From assembly GCA_000687975.1 (NCBI GenBank), contig JIAB01000001.1, forward strand, positions 2,890,001 to 2,954,000: 64,000 nucleotides of DNA, given 5' to 3'. Below are positions 26,491 to 38,863 of this stretch, one piece after another. Each line of letters begins with the position of its first letter. The first letter of the stretch is position 1. The translations under genes and the position numbers were made by a program. Source of the DNA: Lachnospiraceae bacterium AC2031 (GTDB taxonomy: Bacteria; Bacillota; Clostridia; Lachnospirales; Lachnospiraceae). The notes beneath the pieces are model-generated. The model was not told where the DNA came from, did no database searches, and saw only the letters and a program-made list of their open reading frames with translations.

Positions 26491-27462
26491 ATGAAGAAGA
26501 AGAAACATAGCGAGGTTAGATACTCGAAATATGGTTATATTTTCAGTATTCCTTTTGTCGTAGCCTACCTTATTTTCCAACTTTATCCAATAATATATAC
26601 GGTTGTGATTGGATTTACCAACATGCAGGGTGTTATTACCCCTGAAGTGCACATTCTTGACAATCCTTTTGCTAATTTCCAGACTATTCTAACAAGTCCG
26701 TCTTTTAGGAATGCTTTGAAGAATACGTTCATGATCTGGGGCGTTAACTTTGCTCCACAGATTTTATTAGCATTACTTCTCACAGCATGGTTTACGGACA
26801 GAAGATGGAATATAAAAGGACAGGGCTTATATAAAGTACTTATTTATATGCCTAACATTATTACTGCGGCTACAATAGCCATTCTATTTAAATCACTTTT
26901 TGATTATCCTACAAGTCCTGCTCAGGATATCCTGACAAGTCTTGGATTAATCAGTAAACCAATCAATTTCCCAATCAGTAAGTCATTCTGTAGAGGAATT
27001 GTTGCATTCATCCAGTTCTGGATGTGGTATGGTTATACCATGCTTATACTTATTTCTGGTGTACTTGGAATCGATCCTGAAATTTTCGATGCAGCCGAAG
27101 TTGATGGCGCAAGTAAGACTCAGGTATTCTTCCATATTACACTTCCTAACATAAGAACTATTATGTTATTCACACTGGTTACCTCTCTTATCGGAGGTCT
27201 GAATATGTTCGATATTCCAAAGCTCTTCATGCTTGGTGGACCGGACAACGCTACAACAACAGCCAGCGTATTCATTTACAATCAGGCATTTAGCGGAAGC
27301 TACATGTACAATAGAGCAGCAGCTGCTTCTATGATCATGTTTATTATAATTATGATCCTGTCTTCAATCCTGTTCTTCCTTATGAGAGAACGTGATGATG
27401 GATATGGAACAACAAGCGGTAAAAAAAGAAAAAGCTACGCTAAGAAAGGGGGTGCTGCATAA
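26491..27462 (+). CDS. ABC transporter permease (MalF-like)
   Basis: The 323-residue permease has about six membrane helices and the EAA loop AAEVDGASKTQVFFHITLP that contacts the ATPase. The ATG at 26491 has GGAGG 5 bases upstream; an ATG at 26434 in frame lies inside the preceding hairpin and has no ribosome site. The stop overlaps the next ATG (TAATG). No ATPase gene is nearby, so a shared MsmK-type ATPase encoded elsewhere is presumably used. Confidence 0.92.
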   Translation: MKKKKHSEVRYSKYGYIFSIPFVVAYLIFQLYPIIYTVVIGFTNMQGVITPEVHILDNPFANFQTILTSPSFRNALKNTFMIWGVNFAPQILLALLLTAWFTDRRWNIKGQGLYKVLIYMPNIITAATIAILFKSLFDYPTSPAQDILTSLGLISKPINFPISKSFCRGIVAFIQFWMWYGYTMLILISGVLGIDPEIFDAAEVDGASKTQVFFHITLPNIRTIMLFTLVTSLIGGLNMFDIPKLFMLGGPDNATTTASVFIYNQAFSGSYMYNRAAAASMIMFIIIMILSSILFFLMRERDDGYGTTSGKKRKSYAKKGGAA

Positions 27463-28352
27463 TGGCAACAGCAACACCTGAGACACTCTCATACGATAGT
27501 GTACCAAAGCAGAACAGACCCAAAGCGCATAATGGTATGAAGACCATTATTCATATAGTTTGTATCTTCCTTAGTATTTTGAGCGTTTTACCTTTCTGGG
27601 TAATGATTGTAAACTCAACTAGGTCAACAACTCAGATTCAGCAGCATGCGCTGTCTCTGATACCATCTTCCTACATGGTTAATAACTTTAAGATACTGAC
27701 AGGAAAGTCCTTCAATCCACTTGTTGGACTTGGCAACTCACTTATCATTTCGTGTGGTGCAACCCTCCTAACAGTATACTTCTCATCACTGACTGCATAT
27801 GCGATGGTTGCATATGATTGGAAGCTTAAGAAGGCGTTCTTTAGCTTTATTGTCGGAGTTATGATGATACCTGCACAGGTTACAACGATAGGTTTCTATC
27901 AGATGGTTTATAAGGTTGGTATGACAAACAAGTTATCAATGCTTATATTACCAGCTATCGCAGCTCCATCAACAGTGTTCTTTATGAGACAGTATCTGTA
28001 CCCAACGTTATCGATGGAGATTGTACAAGCAGCAAGAATTGATGGTGCAGGCGAGTTCAGAATATTTAATCAGATAGTTCTCCCTATCATGAAACCAGCT
28101 ATTGCTACACAGGCAATATTCTGCTTCGTTAGTAGCTGGAATAATCTGTTCATGCCACTCGTTCTTCTCACAAATAAAGAGAAGTACACAATGCCTATCA
28201 TGGTATCACTTCTTAGAGGTGATATTTACAAGACCGAGTTCGGTTCTGTATACATGGGACTTACCCTTACAGTTCTGCCACTTATAGTAATGTACCTTAT
28301 ACTTTCTAAGTACATCATTGCGGGCGTTGCCCTTGGTGGAGTTAAAGGTTAA
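27462..28352 (+). CDS. ABC transporter permease (MalG-like)
   Basis: The 296-residue CUT1 permease has six predicted membrane helices and the EAA loop AARIDGAGEFRIFNQIVLP. It forms the translocation heterodimer with the upstream permease. A strong terminator follows after about 30 bases, closing the operon. Confidence 0.92.
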   Translation: MATATPETLSYDSVPKQNRPKAHNGMKTIIHIVCIFLSILSVLPFWVMIVNSTRSTTQIQQHALSLIPSSYMVNNFKILTGKSFNPLVGLGNSLIISCGATLLTVYFSSLTAYAMVAYDWKLKKAFFSFIVGVMMIPAQVTTIGFYQMVYKVGMTNKLSMLILPAIAAPSTVFFMRQYLYPTLSMEIVQAARIDGAGEFRIFNQIVLPIMKPAIATQAIFCFVSSWNNLFMPLVLLTNKEKYTMPIMVSLLRGDIYKTEFGSVYMGLTLTVLPLIVMYLILSKYIIAGVALGGVKG

Positions 28353-28382
28353 TTATACATGTGGGGTTAAAAGTATTGAAAT

Positions 28383-28417
28383 AGCCACTGGATTTAATCC
28401 AGTGGCTGTTTTTTTTA
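28383..28417 (+). terminator. Terminator of the CUT1 ABC operon
   Basis: agccactggatt pairs with aatccagtggct and is followed by GTTTTTTTT. Because the flanking gene is convergent, it may also work in the opposite direction. Confidence 0.92.
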
Positions 28418-28444
28418 TTGAAATATTTAGATTTTTTGAAATAG

Positions 28445-29380
28445 CTAGACGTTTGTATGATTTACATCATTTGAGTTAAGCCTGAGCTTTTTGTATTCGC
28501 TAGGCGAGTAGTTCGTGTATTTCTTGAATGCTCTACAGAAGGATGGAAGAGTATTGAACCCAGTTTGAAATGCAATATCTGTTATTGGTTTTTCGGTAAC
28601 TAGTAGTTCCTCTGCAATATGTATTCTCTTCAAAGTCAGATAATCGTGGAATGTATATCCAGTCTGTAACTTGAATAGTCGCATAAAATGGAACTTTGAG
28701 AATCCAGTATATTCTGCAGCCTGCTCGGTAGATATCTCTTCTGAATAGTTGATATCAACGTATCGTAGAAGTGAGTTGATACGATTGATTGACTGAGAAG
28801 TACTGTTGGTTTCTGTTTTTACCATGTTTTCTGAGTGTTTTGCAATTGCTACGAAGATCTGATACATCTTGCTGTAAACAGTTGTCTCCCAGAAATTAGC
28901 ATTGGTAAAGTATACAGAGTTCATATCCATGAAAAGCTTATATACTTCGCTGTATATATCAGGGCAGGTTTCTTCGTTACATAGGAATGCATTGAAGAAC
29001 AGAGGCTCGATACTCTTATAATCTCGTGAGTTGAAGAAACTGTTCATCTCTATAAGATATATGAATCGAACACCTACTTTATCGTTTATATACTCGTGAA
29101 GCATATTTGGCGGTATGAATAGAATATCGCCTTCTTTCAGGTTATATTCATGATTGTTTGCGTGTATTTCATAGTTGTTCTGGATACAGATAAAGGCTTC
29201 CATAGCATCGTGAGAATGCATCTCATAGCCTTCTGCCTGATTGTTGTACCAGATACGAATATGTGAAGAAGAGCTGTAATTAACCAGCTCTTTTTTGTTA
29301 TGAACTACACGTCCATCGAACTCAGTCGATGGCTGCTTCCATTTTTCTGGAACATTTTCCCAAGGTTTAATGTCTCCCAT
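28445..29380 (-). CDS. AraC-family regulator with cupin sensor domain
   Basis: The 311-residue protein has an N-terminal AraC-type cupin region (MHSHDAMEAFICIQ; LKEGDILFIPPNMLHEY) and a C-terminal double helix-turn-helix (STEQAAEYTGFSKFHFMRLF ... ITDIAFQTGFNTLPSFCRAF). It is convergent with the CUT1 ABC operon and divergent from the V-ATPase operon, so it probably responds to a small sugar and controls the adjacent transporter or its own promoter. A GGAGGG site lies about 11 bases before the ATG. Its ligand is unknown. Confidence 0.9.
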   Translation of the reverse strand: MGDIKPWENVPEKWKQPSTEFDGRVVHNKKELVNYSSSSHIRIWYNNQAEGYEMHSHDAMEAFICIQNNYEIHANNHEYNLKEGDILFIPPNMLHEYINDKVGVRFIYLIEMNSFFNSRDYKSIEPLFFNAFLCNEETCPDIYSEVYKLFMDMNSVYFTNANFWETTVYSKMYQIFVAIAKHSENMVKTETNSTSQSINRINSLLRYVDINYSEEISTEQAAEYTGFSKFHFMRLFKLQTGYTFHDYLTLKRIHIAEELLVTEKPITDIAFQTGFNTLPSFCRAFKKYTNYSPSEYKKLRLNSNDVNHTNV

Positions 29381-29552
29381 ATAGAATAGTACCCTCCGAA
29401 AAACATTTCTAAATCAAAATGTGATAACGAACTTTAGTTGAATTATTTATATGATAACTCAAAAAATATGATTTTTCAAATCCTTAGATTTAAGCCTCAT
29501 TACAATAGCATTTTTTTGTCATATTTTCTTACAAAATCCCGTAAATGTCTTG

Positions 29553-29581
29553 TTGCTTTAAAGCACTAAAATTAGTATAAT
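29553..29581 (+). promoter_or_regulatory. Promoter of the V-ATPase operon
   Basis: TTGCTT (29553-29558), a 17-base spacer and TATAAT (29576-29581) form a good vegetative promoter. The leader contains a hairpin (ttggg-ggacta / tagtcc-caa, about 29594-29625) before the ribosome site AAAGGAGA. The rest of the divergent gap 29381-29552 is AT-rich and should hold the AraC gene promoter; no clear operator was seen. Confidence 0.7.
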
Positions 29582-29669
29582 AGACTTCGTTGGGTTTTTG
29601 GGCGGACTACTCACAAATAGTCCCAAGACTAAAGGCCTGACAAAGAACCTGTAAAGGAGAAAATAGGCC

Positions 29670-29978
29670 GTGATAAGTGAGGCTATGAAAGCAGTTGAAA
29701 TAGCTGAGAAGAGTGCCGCTGAGAAGATTCAGTCAGCTAAGGATGAGGCTGAAAAAATCCGTAAGGCTTCTTTAGAAGAAGCTGAGGGGATGAAGCGTCA
29801 GGCTGAAGATGATTCTAAGGCTGAAAGTCAGAGCAAACTTCAGAAGATGGAGTCTGACAGAGAGGCAGCTATCCAGCAGGCAAAGGTTGATGCTGAAAGT
29901 AAGGCTGAAGAGCTTAAATCAAGCATGCAGGCTAAGGAAGCTCAGGCTATAGATGCTGTAATAAGTAAGATAATATAG
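29670..29978 (+). CDS. V-type ATPase subunit G/H (peripheral stalk)
   Basis: The 102-residue protein is almost entirely a heptad-rich, Ala/Glu/Lys coiled coil (AVEIAEKSAAEKIQSAKDEA and following), as expected for the stalk subunit that pairs with subunit E. It is first in a V-type ATPase operon, the usual place for AhaH/NtpF-type subunits. The start is a GTG with AAAGGAGA upstream. Low-complexity composition makes family assignment rest mainly on position. Confidence 0.8.
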   Translation: MISEAMKAVEIAEKSAAEKIQSAKDEAEKIRKASLEEAEGMKRQAEDDSKAESQSKLQKMESDREAAIQQAKVDAESKAEELKSSMQAKEAQAIDAVISKII

Positions 29979-29994
29979 AAAGGCGGATGTAACT

Positions 29995-32494
<2,500 letters not shown>

Positions 32495-32495
32495 T

Positions 32496-32751
32496 ACCAA
32501 CTAAATACAGAGTGCAAGCAAGCTTGCTTGCATAGCACGATGGATTTATGTTGGTTAAAACAGCATGAGTGCGTAACATGTTTTATTTAAACATGTGGAG
32601 CACGAATACTGTTATGAATTGCGAGGACAGTCCTCGATTATGAAATAATCGAGGATCCGAAGGATGCATTCTGCGAAAGCAGAATCAAGATTTGCAGAGC
32701 AAATCTTGCATATCTTCGAAGAAGATATGGCACAGCGAAGTGTAGCAATTC
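32496..32751. repeat. Hairpin-array element inside the V-ATPase operon (K/E gap)
   Basis: The 290-base gap holds a chain of mostly perfect hairpins. An outer accaac/gttggt pair encloses the palindrome TGCAAGCAAGCTTGCTTGCA (32513-32532). Next comes acatgttt-tattt-aaacatgt (32576-32596) inside aacag/ctgtt arms. A third block is bounded by gaattgc (32616-32622) and gcaattc (32745-32751). That block contains gagga-cag-tcctc, which competes with tcctcgattat-gaa-ataatcgagga, then attctgc-gaaa-gcagaat, aagatttgc-aga-gcaaatctt and atatcttc-gaa-gaagatat. No ORF is present. It resembles the 24473-24616 element in style. Confidence 0.8.
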
Positions 32752-32784
32752 GTATTTCAATAATAAGTGTAGAAAGGAGTCAGT

Positions 32785-33378
32785 ATGGCTGGTATTGAAA
32801 GCATTACTAAAGAAATAAACCTTGAAGCTGAAAAGGAAGCTGCTGGGATTATATCTGCTGCTGAAGAAGCTGCCAAGTCTCTGAAAGCTAAGACTGAAGA
32901 AGAGTGTAAGTCTATAAAAGCCGAAGCTGATGAAAAGATCAGCAAGAAGCTTGTGTCGGAAGAGAAAAAGACGCAGTCTCAGTGTGAGCAGGCTCAGAAG
33001 CTTATTATGCTGAATGCTAAGCAGGAGATTATTGACGATGTTCTTTGTAAGGCAAAGAATAAGCTTCTCCTTTTAGATACAAAGGATTATTTTGATACAT
33101 TATTAAAGTTATTAGATAAGCAGTCTCAGGCAGATAAAGGTGTTCTTCTTTTAAATGAGAAGGATCTTTCCAGAATGCCAGAGGATTTTGAGAAGTCAGC
33201 ACAGGCCGTTGCAACAAAGAATGGCGGCATGCTTGAAGTCTCAAAGGATACTGTAAATATTGATGGTGGATTTATCCTTAAGTATGGAAATATAGAAATC
33301 AATTCTTCATTTGATGCTCTTTTTGAGGAGAATGAAGAAGAACTTGTAGATATAGTAAATAAAATGCTTTGGGCATAA
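32785..33378 (+). CDS. ntpE: V-type ATPase subunit E (peripheral stalk)
   Basis: The 197-residue protein has an N-terminal Ala/Glu/Lys-rich coiled coil (about 1-75) and a compact C-terminal domain (VSKDTVNIDGGFILKYGNIE), as in V-type E subunits. It links the catalytic head to subunit I. GAAAGGAGT lies before the ATG. The long structured gap upstream means its translation is not coupled to subunit K. Confidence 0.88.
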   Translation: MAGIESITKEINLEAEKEAAGIISAAEEAAKSLKAKTEEECKSIKAEADEKISKKLVSEEKKTQSQCEQAQKLIMLNAKQEIIDDVLCKAKNKLLLLDTKDYFDTLLKLLDKQSQADKGVLLLNEKDLSRMPEDFEKSAQAVATKNGGMLEVSKDTVNIDGGFILKYGNIEINSSFDALFEENEEELVDIVNKMLWA

Positions 33379-33393
33379 ATAGGAGACGAAGAT

Positions 33394-34365
33394 ATGAGAG
33401 ATGCGGATTACATATACGCAGTTGCCTGTATCCGTGCTAAAGAGAAAACACTTCTAAATGATGCCGATGTCCAGACTATGGTTGGAATGAAAAGTGAGAA
33501 AGAGGTTTTATCTTATCTTACAGAAAAGGGCTGGGGTGATGGATCAGTAGATGCTGATATGGAAACAGTTCTTTCTGAAGAAGAAGAAAAACAGATGAAG
33601 CTTCTTAAAACTCTGGGAGTTGATGAGAAGATTATCGAAACTCTTTTCATTCAGGAAATCTATCATAACCTTAAGGCTGCAATTAAAGAGGTCTGTACAG
33701 GACTTGATGATAGCCAGGCTTTTTATGATCATGACAAGTATGGCAAGAATGTACTTATGCAGATCATAAGAGAGAAGGATTTCGAAAAACTTCCTGAGGA
33801 TATGGCTAAAGTAGCTGAGAAGGCCTTAGATCTTATGTTAACCACTAGAGATGGACAGCGTCTAGATATAATGATAGATAGAGCGTGTCTTGATGCGATT
33901 GAGAAGGAAGCTGTTTCAACTAAGGACAAGTTCCTTTCAGATTACGCAGAGACTAAGGTTGTTATTTCTGATATAAAGATTGCAGTTAGAGCGGCAGATA
34001 CAAAGAGACCTCTTAAGATGATAGAGGAGGCTCTTGCACCTAACAGAAAGTTTGATGTAAAGAAGCTTGCCGCCGCAGCAGCAACAAGTCGAGAGGCAGT
34101 ATACGAGTTTCTGAGTAGAGCAGGATTTGGCCAGGCTGTTGATGCACTGAAAGATTCATTTTCTGCATTTGAAAAGTGGTGCGATGATCATGTAATGAGC
34201 ACCCTTATGAATCAGAAAACAAATATTCAGTCCAGTGGACCAATAGTTGCTTTCTTCCTGGCTAAGCAAAATGAGATAAGAACAGCAAGAATCATTATGA
34301 CCGCAAAGGCAAACGGATTCAGTGATGATGTTATCTCGGAAAGGGTAAGGAAGATGTATGGATGA
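33394..34365 (+). CDS. ntpC: V-type ATPase subunit C (d-type, rotor-to-ring adaptor)
   Basis: The 323-residue, largely helical protein begins MRDADYIYAVACIRAKE, matching the NtpC/AhaC family. It sits on top of the membrane ring and couples it to the central stalk. The order between E and F is standard. It overlaps the subunit F start by 8 bases, so translation is probably coupled. Confidence 0.9.
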   Translation: MRDADYIYAVACIRAKEKTLLNDADVQTMVGMKSEKEVLSYLTEKGWGDGSVDADMETVLSEEEEKQMKLLKTLGVDEKIIETLFIQEIYHNLKAAIKEVCTGLDDSQAFYDHDKYGKNVLMQIIREKDFEKLPEDMAKVAEKALDLMLTTRDGQRLDIMIDRACLDAIEKEAVSTKDKFLSDYAETKVVISDIKIAVRAADTKRPLKMIEEALAPNRKFDVKKLAAAAATSREAVYEFLSRAGFGQAVDALKDSFSAFEKWCDDHVMSTLMNQKTNIQSSGPIVAFFLAKQNEIRTARIIMTAKANGFSDDVISERVRKMYG

Positions 34366-34684
34366 GGATAATAAGATCGCTGTAATGGGCGACTATGATA
34401 GTATCTATGGATTTGCTTCCCTGGGACTTAGTACATTTCCTGTTGAAGGACAGGAGGATGCAGTAAGAACTCTGAAGAATCTTGCCTCCAGCGGATATGG
34501 CATAATTTATATAACAGAGGAATTAGCTGCACTCGTTGAGAAGCAGATAGAGAAATATAAAGAAGTAATGACACCTGCGATTATTCAGATTCCAGGTGTA
34601 AAGGGAAATACTGGAGATGGAATCAGGGCTGTTCGCCGTTCAGTAGAGCAGGCTGTTGGTAGTGATATCCTCTTCGGAGAGTAG
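34358..34684 (+). CDS. ntpG: V-type ATPase subunit F (central stalk)
   Basis: The 108-residue protein has the typical start [18 protein letters not shown] and the IIYITEELA ... PAIIQIPG motifs of archaeal/bacterial V-type F subunits (called NtpG in Enterococcus). It binds subunit D in the rotor. The overlap with the C subunit and the short spacing to the A subunit support one operon. Confidence 0.93.
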   Translation: MDEDNKIAVMGDYDSIYGFASLGLSTFPVEGQEDAVRTLKNLASSGYGIIYITEELAALVEKQIEKYKEVMTPAIIQIPGVKGNTGDGIRAVRRSVEQAVGSDILFGE

Positions 34685-34700
34685 AAAGGAGAAACACTCC

Positions 34701-36473
34701 ATGGGAGTAGTTGGTAAGATTAAGAAGGTTGCCGGACCTCTTGTTATAGCAACGGGCATGCGTGATGCGGATATGTTCGACGTTGTGCGTGTTAGTAACG
34801 AGAGACTTATAGGTGAGATTATAGAGATGCACGGTGACGAGGCATCTATCCAGGTATACGAAGAGACTGCTGGACTTGGCCCAGGCGAGCCTGTTGAGTC
34901 TACAGAAGTTCCTCTTTCAGTAGAACTTGGTCCTGGTCTTATGGGTTCTATCTATGATGGTATTCAGAGACCTCTTACAAAGATTATGGAGGTTACTGGT
35001 GGTAACCTGCTTGAGCGAGGCGTTGAAGTTCCTTCTCTTGATAGAGAAAAGAAATGGGATTTCGTAGCCACAGCTAAAGAAGGAGACAAGGTTGTTGCTG
35101 GTGATATCATCGGTACTGTTCAGGAAACTGAAGTTGTTGAACAGCGTATCATGATCCCTTATGGAATTGAAGGAACAATCAAGTCAATCAAGAGTGGTTC
35201 ATTTACTGTAACAGAGACAGTTGCAGTTGTTGAAACAGCTGATGGTGATAAAGAAGTAATGATGATGCAGAAGTGGCCAGTTCGTAAGGGCCGTCCATAT
35301 CAGAAGAAGCTTCCACCACGTCAGCCACTTATAACAGGACAGAGAGTAGTAGATACATTTTTCCCTATTGCTAAGGGCGGTGTTGCTGCAGTTCCTGGTC
35401 CTTTCGGTTCTGGTAAGACAGTTATCCAGCATCAGCTTGCTAAGTGGGCAGACGCTGAGATCGTTGTATATATTGGATGTGGAGAGCGTGGAAATGAGAT
35501 GACTGACGTTCTGAACGAGTTCCCTGAACTTAAGGATCCTCGTACAGGCGAGTCACTTATGAAGAGAACAATTCTTATAGCTAACACATCAGATATGCCT
35601 GTTGCTGCCCGTGAGGCATCTATCTATACTGGTATTACACTTGCTGAGTATTTCCGAGATATGGGTTACTCAGTAGCACTTATGGCAGACTCAACATCTC
35701 GTTGGGCAGAGGCTCTTCGAGAGATGTCAGGACGTCTTGAAGAGATGCCTGGTGAGGAAGGTTATCCTGCATACCTTGCATCACGTCTTGCACAGTTCTA
35801 TGAGAGAGCTGGACACGTTGTATGTCTTGGTAGTGATGAGAGACAGGGTGCTCTTTCAGCTATCGGTGCTGTATCCCCTCCTGGTGGTGATATTTCAGAG
35901 CCTGTATCACAGGCAACACTTCGTATCGTTAAGGTGTTCTGGTCACTTGATGCAAGTCTTGCTTACCAGAGACATTTCCCAGCTATTAACTGGCTGAACA
36001 GCTACAGTCTGTATCTTGATGAGATAAAGGGCTGGTTCGATGAAAACGTTGATGAAGACTGGATGGTACTTAGACAGAATCTTATGGGTCTTCTTCAGGA
36101 AGAGGCATCTCTGAACGAAATCGTTAAGATGGTAGGTATGGATGCACTTTCTCCTCAGGATAGACTTAAGATGGAAGCTGCTCGTTCAATTCGTGAGGAC
36201 TTCCTCCATCAGAATTCATTTGACGAGATCGATACATATACATCAATGCAGAAGCAGTTCTATATGCAGAAGCTTGTTTGGGCATTCTATGAAGAGGGTG
36301 TTAAGGCTCTTAAGGATGGCGCAAATATAAATGCACTATGTGATCTTTCTGTTCGAGAAGCAATCGGACGTTATAAGTATACAGAAGAAGATAAGATAGA
36401 AGAAAAGTTTAATCAGGTACATGATGCTCTCATTCGTGAGATGTCAGGCCTTATTGGAAAGGAGGAAGACTAA
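34701..36473 (+). CDS. ntpA: V-type ATPase catalytic subunit A
   Basis: The 590-residue catalytic subunit has the P-loop [11 protein letters not shown], the family-specific bulge region (about 100-200) and motifs such as [11 protein letters not shown] and [20 protein letters not shown]. It hydrolyses ATP in the A3B3 head. The start at 34701 (GGGAGTAGTTGG) has AAAGGAG about 8 bases upstream; an earlier in-frame ATG at 34656 lies within the F gene. The stop overlaps the B subunit start by one base. Confidence 0.97.
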   Translation: MGVVGKIKKVAGPLVIATGMRDADMFDVVRVSNERLIGEIIEMHGDEASIQVYEETAGLGPGEPVESTEVPLSVELGPGLMGSIYDGIQRPLTKIMEVTGGNLLERGVEVPSLDREKKWDFVATAKEGDKVVAGDIIGTVQETEVVEQRIMIPYGIEGTIKSIKSGSFTVTETVAVVETADGDKEVMMMQKWPVRKGRPYQKKLPPRQPLITGQRVVDTFFPIAKGGVAAVPGPFGSGKTVIQHQLAKWADAEIVVYIGCGERGNEMTDVLNEFPELKDPRTGESLMKRTILIANTSDMPVAAREASIYTGITLAEYFRDMGYSVALMADSTSRWAEALREMSGRLEEMPGEEGYPAYLASRLAQFYERAGHVVCLGSDERQGALSAIGAVSPPGGDISEPVSQATLRIVKVFWSLDASLAYQRHFPAINWLNSYSLYLDEIKGWFDENVDEDWMVLRQNLMGLLQEEASLNEIVKMVGMDALSPQDRLKMEAARSIREDFLHQNSFDEIDTYTSMQKQFYMQKLVWAFYEEGVKALKDGANINALCDLSVREAIGRYKYTEEDKIEEKFNQVHDALIREMSGLIGKEED

Positions 36474-37837
36474 TGCCTAAAGAGTATCGTACTATACAAG
36501 AAGTTGCCGGCCCACTTATGCTGGTAAAGGATGTTGAAAATGTAAAGTATGACGAGCTGGGTGAAATTGAGCTTGCAAATGGCGAGAAGCGTCGTTGTAA
36601 GGTTCTCGAGATAGATGGCAGCAATGCATTAGTTCAGCTTTTCGATAACGCTACAGGTATCAACCTTGAGAGTAGTAAAGTTAAGTTCCTTGGACGTTCA
36701 CTTGAACTCGGTGTATCAGGCGATATGCTTGGTCGTGTCTTTGACGGACTTGGACGTACAATAGATGGTGGTCCAGAAATTCTTCCGGACGCTCGTATGG
36801 ATATCAACGGACTTCCTATGAATCCAGCTGCTAGAGCATATCCATCAGAGTTCATTGAGACAGGTGTTTCTGCTATCGATGGACTTAATACACTGGTTAG
36901 AGGACAGAAGCTTCCTATATTCTCAGCTTCAGGTCTTCCACATGCACAGCTTGCTGCACAGATTGCCCGTCAGGCAAAGGTAAAGGGTAAGGATGAAGAT
37001 TTCGCCGTTGTATTTGCCGCTATGGGTATTACATTTGAAGAGGCACATTTCTTCGAGGAATCATTCCGTGAGAGTGGTGCTATCGACAGAACAGTCCTCT
37101 TTATAAATCTTGCAAATGACCCTGCTGTTGAGCGTATTTCTACACCTCGTATGGCCCTCACAGCTGCTGAATTCCTTGCTTTCGAGAAGGGAATGCATGT
37201 ACTTGTAATCATGACAGATATCACAAACTACGCAGATGCGCTTCGTGAGATATCTGCAGCTCGTAAGGAGGTTCCAGGACGTCGTGGATATCCTGGATAC
37301 ATGTACACTGACCTTGCAACAATGTATGAAAGAGCAGGACGTCAGCGTGGTAAGAATGGATCTATTACTATGATCCCAATCCTTACTATGCCTGAGGATG
37401 ATAAGACTCATCCAATCCCTGACCTTACAGGATATATCACAGAGGGACAGATCATTCTTTCCCGTGAACTTTATCGTAAGGGTATTACACCACCTATCGA
37501 TGTTCTTCCTTCACTATCACGTCTTAAGGATAAGGGTATCGGTGATGGGAAGACAAGAGCTGACCATGCTGCAACTATGAACCAGCTGTTCTCAGCTTAT
37601 GCTCGTGGTAAGGAAGCTAAGGAACTCATGGTAATCCTTGGTGAGGCAGCCCTTACAGATATCGATCTTCTCTATGCTAAGTTTGCAGAAGAATTTGAGA
37701 AGAAGTATGTATCACAGGGTTATCAGGCTGACCGTGATATTCAGGAAACGCTTGATATCGGTTGGGAGTTACTCCGTATTCTTCCTCGTTCAGAACTGAA
37801 GCGTATCAACGATAAGTTCCTTGATATGTACTATTAA
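36473..37837 (+). CDS. ntpB: V-type ATPase regulatory subunit B
   Basis: The 454-residue non-catalytic nucleotide-binding subunit has [20 protein letters not shown], the altered P-loop region of B subunits, along with [17 protein letters not shown] and [20 protein letters not shown]. It alternates with subunit A in the head. It starts in a TAATG overlap. A structured gap of about 225 bases follows before subunit D. Confidence 0.97.
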   Translation: MPKEYRTIQEVAGPLMLVKDVENVKYDELGEIELANGEKRRCKVLEIDGSNALVQLFDNATGINLESSKVKFLGRSLELGVSGDMLGRVFDGLGRTIDGGPEILPDARMDINGLPMNPAARAYPSEFIETGVSAIDGLNTLVRGQKLPIFSASGLPHAQLAAQIARQAKVKGKDEDFAVVFAAMGITFEEAHFFEESFRESGAIDRTVLFINLANDPAVERISTPRMALTAAEFLAFEKGMHVLVIMTDITNYADALREISAARKEVPGRRGYPGYMYTDLATMYERAGRQRGKNGSITMIPILTMPEDDKTHPIPDLTGYITEGQIILSRELYRKGITPPIDVLPSLSRLKDKGIGDGKTRADHAATMNQLFSAYARGKEAKELMVILGEAALTDIDLLYAKFAEEFEKKYVSQGYQADRDIQETLDIGWELLRILPRSELKRINDKFLDMYY

Positions 37838-37850
37838 AATAAAGTGTATT

Positions 37851-38037
37851 CGCGAGTGAGTTGTTACAGAAGATTTCACAGACTTTCATGAAGGGACATT
37901 TCGGGCCTGTTCACTTAGCGATTCAGACACCGACTAGGTGGCTGAGAGCTTAGTGATCCTAGGGGTGCCCGAAAGAGAGGCGCGAGCCGTGCCCTGAATG
38001 GAAGTACTGAGAAATCTTCTAGTGCAAACTCACCGCG
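37851..38037 (+). ncRNA. Candidate large structured RNA inside the V-ATPase operon (B/D gap)
   Basis: The gap has nested long-range helices. P1 is gtgagtt 37856-37862 with aactcac 38027-38033, extended by cgcg/cgcg across a bulged A. P2 is agaagatttc 37868-37877 with gaaatcttct 38011-38020. P3 is tttcgggc 37899-37906 with gcccgaaa 37967-37974. P4 is cacttagc 37912-37919 with gcttagtg 37948-37955 (one mismatch), continuing through cag/ctg to cacc-gacta-ggtg. A ggc-gcga-gcc hairpin lies near 37980. The region is more GC-rich than its surroundings and lacks an ORF. I do not recognise a named RNA class. It could be a riboswitch-like or processing element, or an inserted palindromic unit. Confidence 0.6.
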
Positions 38038-38064
38038 GTGTAAACATATAGAAAGAGAATAATT

Positions 38065-38727
38065 ATGGCAACACAAACAGTAATTCCTACACGAATGGAA
38101 TTAACTCGGTTAAAGAAGAAACTGAATACTGCTGTAAAGGGACATAGACTTCTGAAGGATAAGCGTGACGAGCTTATGCGCGAGTTCCTGGAACTTGTTA
38201 AGGTTAATATGGAGCTACGTGAAAAGGTTGAGAAGGGCATTGATGCAGCAAACAAGAATTTCGTTCTTGCAAAGGCTGGAATGTCTGAACAGACTCTTCG
38301 TACAGCTATGATGGCGCCAAAGCAGGAGGTATCTCTTGTACAGGATAAGAAGAATGTAATGAGCGTTGATATTCCGGTGTTCGATTTTAAGACTCGTACA
38401 CCAGATGAGAATGACATATACTCTTATGGTTTTGCATTTACTTCTGGTGATCTGGATGGGGCTGTTGATTCATTAGCTGCTGTCTTTCCAGATATGCTTA
38501 AGCTTGCTGAGGTTGAGAAATCCTGTCAGCTTATGGCTGCTGAGATTGAGAAGACCAGACGTCGTGTTAATGCTTTGGAACATGTTATTATTCCAGAAAC
38601 GCAGGAGAGTATCAAGTATATTACTATGAAGCTTGATGAGAATGAAAGAAGTACACAGGTACGACTCATGAAGGTTAAGTCTATGATGCTTGAGCAGGCT
38701 CATCATTATTCTGAGAAAAATTCATAA
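38065..38727 (+). CDS. ntpD: V-type ATPase subunit D (central rotor shaft)
   Basis: The 220-residue protein has long N- and C-terminal coiled-coil helices and family motifs: PTRMELTRLKKKLNTAVKGH at the start and RRVNALEHVIIPETQESIKY near the C-terminus. It rotates inside the A3B3 head. It is last in the operon and followed by a strong terminator. Confidence 0.94.
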   Translation: MATQTVIPTRMELTRLKKKLNTAVKGHRLLKDKRDELMREFLELVKVNMELREKVEKGIDAANKNFVLAKAGMSEQTLRTAMMAPKQEVSLVQDKKNVMSVDIPVFDFKTRTPDENDIYSYGFAFTSGDLDGAVDSLAAVFPDMLKLAEVEKSCQLMAAEIEKTRRRVNALEHVIIPETQESIKYITMKLDENERSTQVRLMKVKSMMLEQAHHYSEKNS

Positions 38728-38743
38728 TATAAAAAAATGACTT

Positions 38744-38781
38744 AAGTGACATTTACATTTAACGTAAATGTCACTTTTTTT
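38744..38781 (+). terminator. Terminator of the V-ATPase operon
   Basis: aagtgacatttac pairs with gtaaatgtcactt around an atttaac loop and is followed by a T run. Confidence 0.93.
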
Positions 38782-38863
38782 GATGGAATTAAGTATAGAT
38801 ATGGGCTATAATAAACTTAAGTAGTTATGGGGTTACTTTTTAACTATTAATGGGGTATTTTGT

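Noticed and set aside
29500-29560. CAnnnTTTG-like half-sites before the V-ATPase operon
   Set aside because: A catttttttg sequence is present, but no partner lies at 21 bp and the spacing to the -10 box does not fit; the promoter there is an ordinary -35/-10 pair.
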